Shown: positions 48,502 to 58,290 of the stretch, piece by piece
Layout of the letters: the number at the start of each line of letters is the position of its first letter
How positions within the stretch are numbered: position 1 is the first letter of the stretch
Source: Candidatus Bathyarchaeia archaeon
Lineage (GTDB): Archaea > Thermoproteota > Bathyarchaeia > Bathyarchaeales > Bathycorpusculaceae
Assembly (NCBI GenBank): GCA_038873195.1
Contig: JAVZEV010000001.1
Coordinates: forward strand, 86,490 to 150,489
Direction of reading: 5' to 3'
DNA: 64,000 nucleotides
Program-made: the position numbers and the translations under genes
Notes under the pieces: model-generated
Databases searched by the model: none
What the model was told of the DNA's origin: nothing
Seen by the model: only the letters and a program-made list of their open reading frames with translations

Positions 48502-50817
48502 ATGAAAAAAGTTCTGCTTGTTACTTTGTTGTTATCCACTTTGCTGACGCTTTCAATACCGCAAGTGACATGTGCTGCACCACCTAATCCATATGAACTA
48601 ATAGTGGATACAATAACTGGTGCCACCCCCATTACTTTGGATCCTGCTAACTGTTATGATATGGCAAGCGCTGAACTGCTCTTTAATATTTACGAGACTC
48701 TGATTTTCTTTGACGGCGAAAGATACGACTATTTCATTCCACAATTGGCTGAACAAGTATGGATTGCACCACCAGACCCAGCAGCACCCCCATACACAAA
48801 CTACACAATATACTTCAAAATACGCGAAAATGTGCCATTCCACACATGGTGCAGGTCCGACTTGAGTCCAGTGCCAACATGGGACCAATACTACTTAACA
48901 ACCGAAGACATCGAACACAGTTTCGAACGATTAATGGTATACGACTACCCAGGCGGACCACAATGGACGATTTACGAACCACTTCTAGATGCATTCAGCG
49001 CTGATCCGTCAGATCCAACTTTCGGAGAAAAAATCGACAATGCCATCCAACGTAATGATACCCACGTTTGGCTCAACATCGCAAACAAAAACTTAACAAT
49101 AGGTGGATCTGTCTCATTTACGCCAATTGCGCTCTTTGATCTAGCAACGAAGCGTCAACGTTCCAGTTTCTGGGACGAAATCGCGAACAAGCCAATAGGT
49201 TATTCGCTGAGGATTTTCTTCCAAGTCATATCGCAATCATGGTGCTCAATAATGAGCAAGCCGTGGCTTGCGGACTTTGTAGATCCAGAAGCTGAGGCTG
49301 CTGGCCACCCAACAGGCGAGTGGCTTGGAACATGGGAAAACTGGACACTCTACCACTACCCAACAAGCCCACTTGAACCAGAGCTTCCATGTGTAGACAT
49401 GATACCCATGAGCGCTACAAGTCCAGGAGTCACGTGCGGAACAGGACCATACATACTAGACAGATTAGATTTTGCCAGCGAATGGTCTGTGGTGAAGTTT
49501 GATGACTATTGGGGCGGCTGGCCAGCTGGTTGGCCAAACATGTATGGCTGCAAACCAGCAGGCTGGGTTACGAGACTAACTGTTAGACAAAGGGATGCAT
49601 TAACATGCGTAAATGAGTTTGTAAATGGCGACTGCGACTTTGCTCACTATGGGTCACGTTCTAGGTGGCCGTATTTTCATGTAAATGGCGACATATGGAA
49701 AGAAACTTTGAACGGCATACGGCTCCAGTATTGGCAGGTGCCTGAGCTAGAAATTCAAAGTTTCTTCTTTACATTTAACATCACACCTGCAGGCGGAACA
49801 TATGGAAAAATCAATGACTATGGAGTGCTTTCTGAGGATGGAATACCACGGGACTTTTTTAACGATATCCATGTTAGAAAAGCCTTTACATATTGCATGA
49901 ACTTTACATATCTGATTAATGATTTGCTTGGAGGAATGGCTTATCAACCAATAACTTTTGCACCATCTGGTTTACCCTACGTTAACCCAACGCAAAGCTA
50001 CTACTCTTTCGACATTGAGAAGGCCAAAGAAGAGTTTTCTCTGGCATGGAATGGACAGCTGCTGAGCGCTGGTTTCACCATAACATTGCCGTATACCGAT
50101 ACATTTAGCGGATCAGTGTGTCAAAATATTGCGCAGCGCATCATGAATATAGGCAATGAGATAGCCGGTGGCAAGTTTCATGTGCAAACCAAAATGGTGT
50201 CATGGGGTCAGTTCTCACAAGCACTTCAGAGACATGAATTACCGACATTTATGGTAGGCTGGCTATCTGACTCTGCAGATATACACCATTTTGCTTATCC
50301 AATTCTTCACAGCAACGGGACCTTTGCGTCTTGTCAAAACTATAAAAATCAAACAATAGATGACTTAATAGAAAACGGCGTTCGTGTTCCAGACGGTCCA
50401 TTGAGACAATCAATCTATTATCAACTAGAAGAATTATATTACGAGGACGTTCCATCTGTGCCTTTGTACTCTTCAGTCAAAAGGTGCTATTTGAGAGATA
50501 GAGTTTACGGATATTACTATAACGTTCTGTACCCGGGCATCTTCGCATACAACATTTGGAAATGGGATTACATGAAGGGCGATATAAACTACGATGGAAA
50601 GACAAGTATGACCGACATAGTAACAATAGTGGATTCTTTTGGTTCTTACACTTATAAAGACAAAACTTTCGCTGTTCATTCTCGTTGGAATTTTCACTGC
50701 GACATAGATGACATCCCAAGATACAGATGGCGAGACCAGAAAATCGACATGGGCGACATTGTAGGAGTCCTTCCCAACTTCGGCAGGATAGGTGTTCCTT
50801 GGCAATCGCCACCATAA
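48502..50817 (+). CDS. ABC transporter substrate-binding protein (peptide/nickel class, family 5) with dockerin-like tail
   Basis: ATG 48502 with GAGAGGAAAGGAG upstream is chosen over 48445. 771 residues: signal peptide (MKKVLLVTLLLSTLLTLSIP), then a large SBP_bac_5 fold (ITLDPANCYDMASAELLFNIYETL, VRKAFTYCMNFTYLINDLLGG, EFSLAWNGQL). The last 85 residues hold GDINYDGKTSMTDIVTIVDSF, a dockerin/EF-hand-like calcium repeat, and a weaker second unit (KIDMGDIVGVLPNFG). No permease or ATPase genes are next to it, so the transporter is either elsewhere or the protein acts as a surface binder. TATA-like AGTATTTAAACAATTTA is at about 48453-48469. Confidence 0.85.
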   Translation: MKKVLLVTLLLSTLLTLSIPQVTCAAPPNPYELIVDTITGATPITLDPANCYDMASAELLFNIYETLIFFDGERYDYFIPQLAEQVWIAPPDPAAPPYTNYTIYFKIRENVPFHTWCRSDLSPVPTWDQYYLTTEDIEHSFERLMVYDYPGGPQWTIYEPLLDAFSADPSDPTFGEKIDNAIQRNDTHVWLNIANKNLTIGGSVSFTPIALFDLATKRQRSSFWDEIANKPIGYSLRIFFQVISQSWCSIMSKPWLADFVDPEAEAAGHPTGEWLGTWENWTLYHYPTSPLEPELPCVDMIPMSATSPGVTCGTGPYILDRLDFASEWSVVKFDDYWGGWPAGWPNMYGCKPAGWVTRLTVRQRDALTCVNEFVNGDCDFAHYGSRSRWPYFHVNGDIWKETLNGIRLQYWQVPELEIQSFFFTFNITPAGGTYGKINDYGVLSEDGIPRDFFNDIHVRKAFTYCMNFTYLINDLLGGMAYQPITFAPSGLPYVNPTQSYYSFDIEKAKEEFSLAWNGQLLSAGFTITLPYTDTFSGSVCQNIAQRIMNIGNEIAGGKFHVQTKMVSWGQFSQALQRHELPTFMVGWLSDSADIHHFAYPILHSNGTFASCQNYKNQTIDDLIENGVRVPDGPLRQSIYYQLEELYYEDVPSVPLYSSVKRCYLRDRVYGYYYNVLYPGIFAYNIWKWDYMKGDINYDGKTSMTDIVTIVDSFGSYTYKDKTFAVHSRWNFHCDIDDIPRYRWRDQKIDMGDIVGVLPNFGRIGVPWQSPP

Positions 50818-50880
50818 TATCTAAATAATCTCTGAAAACTCCTATTTCAAAACTGGGTAGCTGTGGTTCTGATATGGTAA

Positions 50881-51462
50881 TTAGGGTTCTTCTGGTGGTT
50901 TTTCCCAGAGCTCGAACATTTTCTTTTTGAGTTCTCTGCGTTTTCTATGCAGATAGCGGTAGACTGTGCTGTGTAGGCTTCCTTCTATCAACATTTGAAT
51001 GGCTTCTCTTGCAGCTTGCGCCTGTTCCATGTTTCCAATTATGCAGACCGTGTGTCCATATACAGAAATGTTAGCGTCTGTCAATTCCTCTATAGTTCTG
51101 CGTGTTTTGCCGTTCATTCCTATTATTCGTCCTTTAATGCGGCGGATGTCTGATTCGGACTTTCCAAAAACGGTTCGCAAGTCTATAACATCCAGAATGG
51201 CGTCTTCATCGCGGATTAAGCGGAAGGCATGTTCAGAAGAAAAACCTCTTCCAATGGCGGTCACAACATCTTTCGCTCTGAAAAGCAAGCTTGGATCTTC
51301 AGCTTTTTCGCTTAGCATAAGCGTTACGCCGCCTGTTTCGCTGTCTATTTGTAACTGAACCATAAGTTTTTCTTCAATGCTCTTTTTGGTTTTTCCTTCT
51401 GGTCCTATTAAAACGCCTACTCTTTCTTTTGGTATTCTAACGAACGCACTAGGTTTCGCCAA
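50881..51462 (-). CDS. KH-domain ribosome assembly factor (archaeal Dim2/Pno1/Krr1-like)
   Basis: 193 residues, two KH domains: first FVRIPKERVGVLIGPEGKTKKSIEEKL (about 7-33), second SDIRRIKGRIIGMNGKTRRTIEELTDANISVYG (about 103-136), each with GxxG, and a basic C-terminal helix LHRKRRELKKKMFELW. Archaeal Dim2 binds the 3' end region of 16S rRNA and helps small-subunit maturation together with Rio1. Start overlaps the rio1 3' end by 14 bp, so the two are co-translated. Confidence 0.88.
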   Translation of the reverse strand: MAKPSAFVRIPKERVGVLIGPEGKTKKSIEEKLMVQLQIDSETGGVTLMLSEKAEDPSLLFRAKDVVTAIGRGFSSEHAFRLIRDEDAILDVIDLRTVFGKSESDIRRIKGRIIGMNGKTRRTIEELTDANISVYGHTVCIIGNMEQAQAAREAIQMLIEGSLHSTVYRYLHRKRRELKKKMFELWEKPPEEP

Positions 51463-52246
51463 GACCCGTAACCTTCCTATAACATTCTTCTAGAGAGGGT
51501 ACATCCACGCCTAACTTGCTGAAAAACCTGTTTAAATTAGTTAGGTCTCTGCGTAAGAGAAATTCTGCCATAGGATGCGAAGTAAGAACCGCTTGAGACA
51601 TGTCAAATAATACTGGGCGACCTTTCCAAATCATAATGTTGTATTCGCTTAAATCTCCATGAACAAGCTCGGCTTTAGTATACAGTTTTTTCAAATAACC
51701 TAGTAAGGTTTGATAAATTTTTTCGGGTTTCTTTGGCGGAAGCTCCTTCATTGATGGAGCAGTGACACCTTCTTTACCTATAAACTCCATAATTAACACA
51801 TTGTTTTTCACGGCAATCGGCCTTGGGACTCTAACCTTCGCCTGGGTTGCTAACTCCAAGTTTTTGTATTCTTTCTGAGCCCACGCAAAAATCAGCGAGC
51901 GCGTGTCACGTCTTAAGCCTGTAAATCTCGGGTCTCCCTCAATGTATTTGAGGATGCCTTTTCGGAATTCTGCTGAAACCGTTAAGTAGATTTTTATTGC
52001 CAATTCGTTTCCTTGCTTGTCTTTTCCCCAGTAAACGCGTGATTCTTTTCCAGCTCTAACAACTCCGTAGATTTCGTTTATTGTTCCTTTATTCATGAAG
52101 TCGTAGATTACCATCAATGTTGAACGGTCAAAAACTTCTTCTAAAACCTCATATTCTTCGCTTCGTTTTTCCTTCATTAACTGCTCGGTTTCGTAACGTT
52201 TCTCTTTTCTTCGAAGTCTTTTTTCGACGCGTGTTTCAAAAGGCAC
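51449..52246 (-). CDS. rio1: RIO1-type serine protein kinase
   Basis: 265 residues. RIO signatures: EIYGVVRAGKESRVYWGKDKQGNELAIKIY (ATP site and catalytic Lys), VHGDLSEYNIMIWKGRPVLFDMSQAV (catalytic Asp and metal-binding Asp; DMSQA is typical of RIO1). Acts as ATPase/kinase in the last steps of 40S/30S subunit maturation. Located between aIF1A and Dim2, the order known from many archaea, all on the minus strand. Confidence 0.93.
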   Translation of the reverse strand: MPFETRVEKRLRRKEKRYETEQLMKEKRSEEYEVLEEVFDRSTLMVIYDFMNKGTINEIYGVVRAGKESRVYWGKDKQGNELAIKIYLTVSAEFRKGILKYIEGDPRFTGLRRDTRSLIFAWAQKEYKNLELATQAKVRVPRPIAVKNNVLIMEFIGKEGVTAPSMKELPPKKPEKIYQTLLGYLKKLYTKAELVHGDLSEYNIMIWKGRPVLFDMSQAVLTSHPMAEFLLRRDLTNLNRFFSKLGVDVPSLEECYRKVTGLGET

Positions 52247-52273
52247 ACTTATTTCCCCATGTATACACAGAAT

Positions 52274-52579
52274 TTAGATGGTTAAATAGCCTTTTTTTCG
52301 AAGCATGTCCGCTTGAGCTTTTGTGTAACGCCAGATTAAGTCGCCGCGCTTGTCTGATTGGAAATCCCATGGGGAAACTAACACAACATCTCCTTCTCTT
52401 ATCCAAACTCGTCTTTTCATTTTTCCGCGTATGCGGCATAAGCGTTCGTGTCCGTCTTGGCATTTGACTAGAACACGGTCGAATCCAAGTAGTTTAACGG
52501 CTACTCCCAAAACATCGTTTGGGGATGGATATATCATTTCGCTTAATTCTTCTTCTGTTAGGACCTTCTTCTTACCCAC
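52274..52579 (-). CDS. eif1a: Translation initiation factor aIF1A
   Basis: 101 residues, GTG start with GAGGTG 8 bases upstream. OB-fold core VLGVAVKLLGFDRVLVKCQDGHERLCRIRGKMKRRVWIREGDVVLVSPWDFQSDKRGDLIWRY as expected for aIF1A. It binds the A site of the small subunit and promotes scanning/start selection. First gene of the aIF1A-rio1-dim2 run. A TATA-like GTTATATAC (plus coordinates about 52611-52619) lies upstream. Confidence 0.94.
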   Translation of the reverse strand: MGKKKVLTEEELSEMIYPSPNDVLGVAVKLLGFDRVLVKCQDGHERLCRIRGKMKRRVWIREGDVVLVSPWDFQSDKRGDLIWRYTKAQADMLRKKGYLTI

Positions 52580-52658
52580 CGAAGCACCTCAAATGTATTC
52601 TTCTAAAAGAAGTATATAACTTCCTTAAAAGTTATGCTCATTCGATTAACTGTTTTTC

Positions 52659-53711
52659 CTACTTTGTTGAGATGGTTTTCACAAATTCAGTTACAAGCTT
52701 TATAGTATTCTTTAAATCATCAGCGTGTATGATTGAGGCGGGTCCATGAATGTATCTGCACGGCACTGCTACGACTCCGCTTGGCACACCTGCCTTTGTG
52801 AGGTGAATTGCTCCCGCGTCTGTTCCGCCCATCGGCACTTTCTTGAACTGAAACGGAATTGACTTTTCTTTTCCAACTTTAACTAGAGTTTTAAGAACAG
52901 TTGGATGAGTGAAAACGGTTTTGTCCAGTATCGTTATGACGGGGCCATCCTTGATTTTTGATGAGACTCTGTCTGGTCTAGTATTTGGGACGTCGGCAAC
53001 GAATGTTCCTTCTAGGGCTAATCCATAATCTGGGTCTACTTGCCAAGCGGCGGTTCTTGCTCCTCTCAATCCTAGTTCTTCTTGTACGGAGCCAACAGCA
53101 ACGATGTTGTATGGCGAGTCTTTCATGGACTTGAACACTTCAGCGAGAACTGTGCATCCTGCTCTGTCATCAAATGCTTTTCCTCTGAAATATCCGTCGC
53201 CTATATCTGTGAATTCAACATCAAAAACGCCTAGCGTGCCCACTTCTGCGCCTTTTTCTTGTGCTTGGCTGAGGTTGTCGGCGCCTATGTCAATGAACAG
53301 GTCTTCTTTGGGTATTATCTTGTTCTGTTCTTCGGGCGTCATTATGTGAGGTGGTTTGGTTCCGATTATTCCTTTTAGGTAGCCTTTTTCTCCTTTAAGT
53401 AGTATTCTCTGTCCGAGTAGGATGTTGTTTGTTATGCCTCCGAGTGTTTCAAACCGTAGAAAGCCATTTTCTTCTATGTAAGTGATTATGAAACCTACTT
53501 CGTCCATGTGAGCTGAAAGCATAATTCTGGGGTATCCTTCCTTTCCATGATGATGAAAGAATATGCTGCCAAGCTTATCAACACGTGTTTCATCAGCATA
53601 TTCCTCAAGTTCAGTTTTAAGAATCTCCGCTACGTCTCCTTCATTTCCAGAGGGTCCAAAAGCGTTTGATAGTTTTCTGAGAAGTTCAATTTCTTCCGGC
53701 AATGTGGTCAC
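52659..53711 (-). CDS. M42-family metallo-aminopeptidase
   Basis: 350 residues. Dizinc aminopeptidase signatures: MLSAHMDEVGFII (His-x-Asp), KAFDDRAGCTVLAEV (bridging Asp), SVQEELGLRGARTA (Glu-Glu: base and ligand), ALEGTFVADVP, and the late His in YIHGPASIIHADDL. Family members form tetrahedral dodecamers (TET) that trim peptides released by the proteasome. Starts at GTG 53711. Stands alone between aIF1A and the DUF424-aIF2-beta pair. Confidence 0.93.
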   Translation of the reverse strand: MTTLPEEIELLRKLSNAFGPSGNEGDVAEILKTELEEYADETRVDKLGSIFFHHHGKEGYPRIMLSAHMDEVGFIITYIEENGFLRFETLGGITNNILLGQRILLKGEKGYLKGIIGTKPPHIMTPEEQNKIIPKEDLFIDIGADNLSQAQEKGAEVGTLGVFDVEFTDIGDGYFRGKAFDDRAGCTVLAEVFKSMKDSPYNIVAVGSVQEELGLRGARTAAWQVDPDYGLALEGTFVADVPNTRPDRVSSKIKDGPVITILDKTVFTHPTVLKTLVKVGKEKSIPFQFKKVPMGGTDAGAIHLTKAGVPSGVVAVPCRYIHGPASIIHADDLKNTIKLVTEFVKTISTK

Positions 53712-53857
53712 CAGTAATCTTTTCCTATCTTTTTTGCAGTTAAGTTTTGTCCTTAAAAATGTGATTTAGTTATATGTAAAAAAAATAGCATTATCATGTT
53801 ATGAGTTTATGGGGGCACTATATTCTCTCTAACATAAATCAATGAGCACATTGTATC

Positions 53858-54154
53858 CTACATTTTTACGATTTGCGCGTGGGGTATCCCCTCTATATTA
53901 AGAATCGCTTCTGGATGCACGTATCCCTTTTCTACGGCTTTTTTAACGACATTTGTGCCTACCATGTTTACTATTGTTGAGTTTTCTATCATTGCAATTG
54001 CTTCTTCGATGCTTACCTTTGTGCCTTTATAGAATTCTTCTTTGACCTGAAAAACTATTTTGCCTTCGCAGAGGGTTTTTCCGAGAACTTCCTCGTCGCA
54101 CATGGCTAATAATACGTTGTTGCCGATTTTTCGAAGTTTAATATAGACATCCAA
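53858..54154 (-). CDS. DUF424 family protein
   Basis: 98 residues with the DUF424 pattern VLLAMCDEEVLGKTLCEGKIVFQVKEEFYKG and NMVGTNVVKKAVEKGYVHPEAIL. Archaeal family, function unknown, repeatedly found beside aIF2-beta; here 16 bases after its stop. A translation-related role is inferred from this context. The AT-rich gap 53712-53857 holds no gene. Confidence 0.85.
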   Translation of the reverse strand: MDVYIKLRKIGNNVLLAMCDEEVLGKTLCEGKIVFQVKEEFYKGTKVSIEEAIAMIENSTIVNMVGTNVVKKAVEKGYVHPEAILNIEGIPHAQIVKM

Positions 54155-54170
54155 TTTTTAGCCGCTCATG

Positions 54171-54581
54171 TTAAAGTTGCTGCACTGCTGACCTTGCTCC
54201 GCATGCTTCGCACACTAGAAATGATAGTCGTTTCTCCTTTACAATCTTTGTGTCTGGACGCTTGCAGACTGGGCACATCACGAAGGTTTCCAAGTATCTC
54301 TGCAAGAGTCTTTCTATAGTTTCGTGTGAGAATTTTCCTTTAAAAATGGCTCGCGACTCCTGCAATGTCGCTGCGGTAGCGGTTTCACGCGTCAAAAACT
54401 TCAACAAATGTTGCGGGTCACGATTTAATGCGTCTGCGATTTCTTTGAAGTTGTAGATTATTGTGCGCATGCCGATTACTGAATGGTTCAATCTGGGCAG
54501 TTCTAGTCGTTCGCGTTTTGAGGCGACTTCTGGAATTTGGGAACGCGCCTTTTTCAGTAGCGCATCATAGTCATATTTCAT
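54171..54581 (-). CDS. eif2b: Translation initiation factor aIF2 subunit beta
   Basis: 136 residues from ATG 54581 (GGAGAAAG upstream; the earlier ATG 54605 has none). Core domain LELPRLNHSVIGMRTIIYNFKEIADALNRDPQHLLKFLTRE and C-terminal zinc ribbon CPVCKRPDTKIVKEKRLSFLVCEACGA. Part of the heterotrimeric aIF2 that brings initiator tRNA to the ribosome. Co-transcribed with DUF424. Confidence 0.94.
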   Translation of the reverse strand: MKYDYDALLKKARSQIPEVASKRERLELPRLNHSVIGMRTIIYNFKEIADALNRDPQHLLKFLTRETATAATLQESRAIFKGKFSHETIERLLQRYLETFVMCPVCKRPDTKIVKEKRLSFLVCEACGARSAVQQL

Positions 54582-54677
54582 TCGTTCTTTCTCCGTTGCA
54601 AACATGGACGCATAATCCTATTTAAAACTTATAATAACGTTCAAACATAAAAGAGATTGTGAAAAAGAGGAAACCTA

Positions 54678-55190
54678 ATGGGTTACATCTACCTCTATAC
54701 CGGGACTGGCGCGGGTAAAACTACAAACGCTTTGGGCTTGGCGCTTCGTTCCATTGGACACAAACACAAAGTTGTAATAATTCAGTTTTTGAAGTGGTGG
54801 AAAAACACTGGCGAATATAAGATTCGAAAGATGCTTGCGCCTTACTATGAGATTTATCAGTTTGGCAGAAAAGGGTGGCATGGACTAGACAATCTAGACG
54901 AGCGAGATAAGAAACTAGCGTATAAAGCGCTAAGATTTGCTGAGAAAATTATTAAGGAAAAGAAGCCGCATCTGCTGGTTTTAGACGAAATTAATCTAGC
55001 TTTGTATTGCAGACTTCTTGATGTAAATGATGTTCTGAAGTTACTGGACAAGGTTCCGAAAAAAACTGATGTCGTATTGACTGGAAGATTTGCTCCGAAA
55101 GAACTGATAGACCGCGCAGACTTTGTAAACGAAATAGTTGATGTTAAACATTTGAAAGAGCTGGTTGCAACAAAAGGAATTCAATATTGA
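54678..55190 (+). CDS. cobO: Cob(I)alamin adenosyltransferase (CobO/BtuR type)
   Basis: 170 residues. P-loop in YLYTGTGAGKTTNALGLALRSIGH, then VVIIQFLKWWKNTGEY and LLVLDEINLALYCRLLD, VVLTGRFAPKELIDRADFVNEI, all typical for the CobO/BtuR class. Transfers the adenosyl group of ATP to cob(I)alamin. RBS AAGAGGAAA lies before the ATG. It stands between aIF2-beta and gcvPA; a need for B12 is consistent with the nickel/cobalt transporter in this window. Confidence 0.93.
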   Translation: MGYIYLYTGTGAGKTTNALGLALRSIGHKHKVVIIQFLKWWKNTGEYKIRKMLAPYYEIYQFGRKGWHGLDNLDERDKKLAYKALRFAEKIIKEKKPHLLVLDEINLALYCRLLDVNDVLKLLDKVPKKTDVVLTGRFAPKELIDRADFVNEIVDVKHLKELVATKGIQY

Positions 55191-55280
55191 ACCTAATCGC
55201 ATAGTCAAGATGTAGCGTTTACTTTGAGGAATTTAGAAAACTTAAAGAATACACCGCGATTTAGTGTTTAATTCGCCACG

Positions 55281-56684
55281 GTGAAAACATTGGATAAGCA
55301 TAATCACCCGTACATACCTAACTCTCAACCAGAAATCAAACAGGAAATGATGCAGGAAATCGGCATAGACAGTATTGATGAGCTTTATGTTGACGTTCCT
55401 GAAAAATATCGTTTAAGAAAGTCATTAAATCTTCCCAAAGCTTTATCCGAATTTGAAATCAAAAAGCATGTTGAAGCTTTACTTTCAAAAAACAAGACAT
55501 GCGATAATATGCCCATTTTTTTGGGCGCTGGATGTTGGCCACATTACGTGCCAGCCGTTGTAAAGGAAATTGTTCAACGTAGCGAATTTCTAACTGCTTA
55601 TACGCCTTATCAGCCTGAAATTTCACAAGGCATGCTTCAAGCACTTTTCGAATATCAAAGTATGATTTGCGAGTTAACTGGTATGGATGTTGCTAATTGC
55701 TCGATGTATGATTGGGCTTCGGCTTTAGGCGAGGCTGCTCGTATGGCAGTTCGCGTAACAGGAAGAAACGAAGTTTTAATTCCAAGAATTATTCATCCTG
55801 AAAGAGCCGCAACTTTACAAGCTTATGCTGAGCCTGCAGAAATAAAAATTCAGCAAATAGCTTACAACAGAGAAACCGGACAAGTCGACCTCGAAGATTT
55901 AAATAATAAAATATGCGACAAAACAGCTGCCGTTTACATCGAAAATCCATCTTATTTTGGGTTCATAGAGACACAAGTTGATGAAATCAGCAAACAAGCG
56001 CATGTGCACGGCGCACTTTTAATAGTTGGTGTTGACCCGACATCACTTGGCATTTTGAAACCTCCTGGTGATTATGGCGCAGACATTGCAATCGGTGAAG
56101 CTCAACCTTTAGGCAATTCTATGAATTTTGGTGGTCCACTTTTGGGAATTTTCGCTTGCCGTGACGACATGAACTTGATTAGGCAGATGCCAGGTCGAAT
56201 AATTGGGTTAACAACGACTACCGACAATAGCAAACAAGGTTTTTGTATGACCTTGCAAACGCGTGAACAACACATAAGACGTGAAAAAGCAACATCCAAC
56301 ATCTGTTCTAACGAAGCATTATGCGCCGTGGCATCGGCTGTTTACATGGCTCTACTTGGGCCCCAAGGCTTTCGTAAACTTGGCGAAACAATAATGTACA
56401 AAGCTAATTACGCCATACATTTACTCTCCAAAATAGACGGTGTAAAAGCGCCAATCTTCAAATCTGCCCATTTCAAAGAGTTCACAGTCAATTTTGACGG
56501 CGCCAAATCTCACGTAGAAGAAGTCAATAGAAAACTTCTTAAACACCAAATCCATGGTGGCAAAAACCTCTCAAAAGAGTTTCCTGGACTTGGAGAAACT
56601 GCCCTCTACTGCGTGACGGAAATTCATTCAAAAGAAGAAATTGAGCGTTTGGCAGAAGCATTAGAGAAGATTTTGGCAGGATAG
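55281..56684 (+). CDS. gcvPA: Glycine decarboxylase subunit 1 (P-protein alpha)
   Basis: 467 residues, GTG start. N-terminal half of a split P-protein: HNHPYIPNSQPEIKQEMMQEIGI, FLGAGCWPHYVPAVVKEIVQRSEFLTAYTPYQPEISQGMLQALFEYQSM and YDWASALGEAARMAVR, fold type I PLP enzyme without the active-site lysine, which is in subunit 2. With PB it decarboxylates glycine and passes the aminomethyl group to GcvH. Followed after 10 bases by gcvPB. GcvT and GcvH are not in the window; the Lpd-like enzyme is 18 kb away. Confidence 0.95.
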   Translation: MKTLDKHNHPYIPNSQPEIKQEMMQEIGIDSIDELYVDVPEKYRLRKSLNLPKALSEFEIKKHVEALLSKNKTCDNMPIFLGAGCWPHYVPAVVKEIVQRSEFLTAYTPYQPEISQGMLQALFEYQSMICELTGMDVANCSMYDWASALGEAARMAVRVTGRNEVLIPRIIHPERAATLQAYAEPAEIKIQQIAYNRETGQVDLEDLNNKICDKTAAVYIENPSYFGFIETQVDEISKQAHVHGALLIVGVDPTSLGILKPPGDYGADIAIGEAQPLGNSMNFGGPLLGIFACRDDMNLIRQMPGRIIGLTTTTDNSKQGFCMTLQTREQHIRREKATSNICSNEALCAVASAVYMALLGPQGFRKLGETIMYKANYAIHLLSKIDGVKAPIFKSAHFKEFTVNFDGAKSHVEEVNRKLLKHQIHGGKNLSKEFPGLGETALYCVTEIHSKEEIERLAEALEKILAG

Positions 56685-56694
56685 TGATGATTGT

Positions 56695-58224
56695 ATGTAT
56701 AAGCAGGCAAGTTGGAATGAATCAGTGATTTTCACTCTAGGAAAAAGTGGACGCGTAGGACATATTCTACCAGAAGTAGAAGAGGAAATCAAGGCAACAA
56801 TTGGAGATTTGAAGACAGCTGTACCCGAGAACCTCCAGCGAACAACAAATCCGAATCTTCCAGAGCTTTCAGAAGTTGAAGTTGCTCGGCATTTCATACG
56901 TTTGTCTGAAATGAATTATGGAATTGATTCTGGCTTCTATCCACTTGGAAGCTGCACAATGAAATACAACCCAAAAATAAATGAAAATCTGGCAAGCTCG
57001 CCAGCAATAAATATGATTCATCCATATCAAGACGAAAGCACCGTGCAAGGCATTCTCAAAATCCTTTATCGGCTTGAACGGTGGCTTGCAGAAATAACAG
57101 GCACTTATGAGGTTTGTTTACAACCAGCAGCGGGTGCGCATGGAGAGTTTGTGGGAACCCTACTTATGCGGGCATATCACAAGTTTAAAGGCGAAAGTGA
57201 AAAGCGAACTGAAGTAATAGTTCCAGATTCAGCACATGGCACGAATCCCGCAAGCGCAGCAATGGCTGGGTTCAACGTGGTAGTTGTTCCGTCAAATGAT
57301 GATGGGTGTATTAGCCTCGGCGCATTGAAAGCGGTTGTTTCAGAACGAACAGCAGGACTTATGCTTACTAATCCAAACACGCTTGGCATTTTTGAAAAGA
57401 ACATCGACGAAATAGCTAGGATTGTTCACGAAGCTGGGGGGCTCCTATACTATGACGGAGCAAACCTAAACCCAATCTTATGCAAAACCAGACCAGGCGA
57501 CATGGGCTTCGACATCGTTCACATAAACATTCACAAAACATTCAGCACACCTCACGGCGGAGGCGGTCCAGGAGCGGGACCAGTTGGCGTTTCTAAAGAA
57601 TTAGCTAGGTTTTTGCCTGTTCCCCGAATAGTTTTTGATGGCAAACATTATCACTTTGATTATGATAGACCAGATAGCATCGGAAAAATTCGGAGTTTCT
57701 ATGGAAATGTCACGGTTTTGTTGAAAGCTTACGCTTATATTTTGAGTTTAGGCTTTGAGGGGTTGAAAGAAGTTGCTGAAGTTTCTGTTTTAAACGCTAA
57801 TTACCTCTTGAAGAAACTTAAAGAAATTAAAGGGTTAACGCTTCCATACGATAGTGAGAAACCAAGAAAGCATGAGTGTGTCTTCAGCGCTAAAACTCTA
57901 AAAAACGAGACAGGCGTTTCCGCGTTAAATGTGGCTAAGCGTTTGCTTGACTATGGAATACATGCTCCAACAATCTATTTTCCCATGATTGTAGATGAAG
58001 CCTTGATGATTGAACCTACAGAAACCGTTGAGAAGGAAGAACTTGACCATTTCGCTGAAGTTATGCGAAAAATATGCGCGGAAGCCTATACAACCCCTGA
58101 AGTAGTTCTGAAAGCGCCGCATAATACTGCTGTTCCCCGGTTGGATGAGGTGAAAGCTTCGCATCCTAGAACTATGACTTTAAGTTGGCGTATGCACAAA
58201 AAAAGAAAAGGAAAAAATTTGTAA
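56695..58224 (+). CDS. gcvPB: Glycine decarboxylase subunit 2 (P-protein beta)
   Basis: 509 residues. YPLGSCTMKYNPKINENLAS, PDSAHGTNPASAAMAGFNVV and DIVHINIHKTFSTPHGGGGPGAGPVGV, with the PLP-binding lysine in NIHKTF, identify the C-terminal half of the split P-protein. Ten bases separate it from gcvPA. The C-terminus (residues about 485-509) is basic, RMHKKRKGKN. It completes a functional glycine decarboxylase with PA. Confidence 0.95.
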   Translation: MYKQASWNESVIFTLGKSGRVGHILPEVEEEIKATIGDLKTAVPENLQRTTNPNLPELSEVEVARHFIRLSEMNYGIDSGFYPLGSCTMKYNPKINENLASSPAINMIHPYQDESTVQGILKILYRLERWLAEITGTYEVCLQPAAGAHGEFVGTLLMRAYHKFKGESEKRTEVIVPDSAHGTNPASAAMAGFNVVVVPSNDDGCISLGALKAVVSERTAGLMLTNPNTLGIFEKNIDEIARIVHEAGGLLYYDGANLNPILCKTRPGDMGFDIVHINIHKTFSTPHGGGGPGAGPVGVSKELARFLPVPRIVFDGKHYHFDYDRPDSIGKIRSFYGNVTVLLKAYAYILSLGFEGLKEVAEVSVLNANYLLKKLKEIKGLTLPYDSEKPRKHECVFSAKTLKNETGVSALNVAKRLLDYGIHAPTIYFPMIVDEALMIEPTETVEKEELDHFAEVMRKICAEAYTTPEVVLKAPHNTAVPRLDEVKASHPRTMTLSWRMHKKRKGKNL

Positions 58225-58290
58225 AGCTCATGCAACGGTTTATATATTATTCGTTCGTCTTTTATGCGTAAAGAAATGAGTGTGTGAGGT

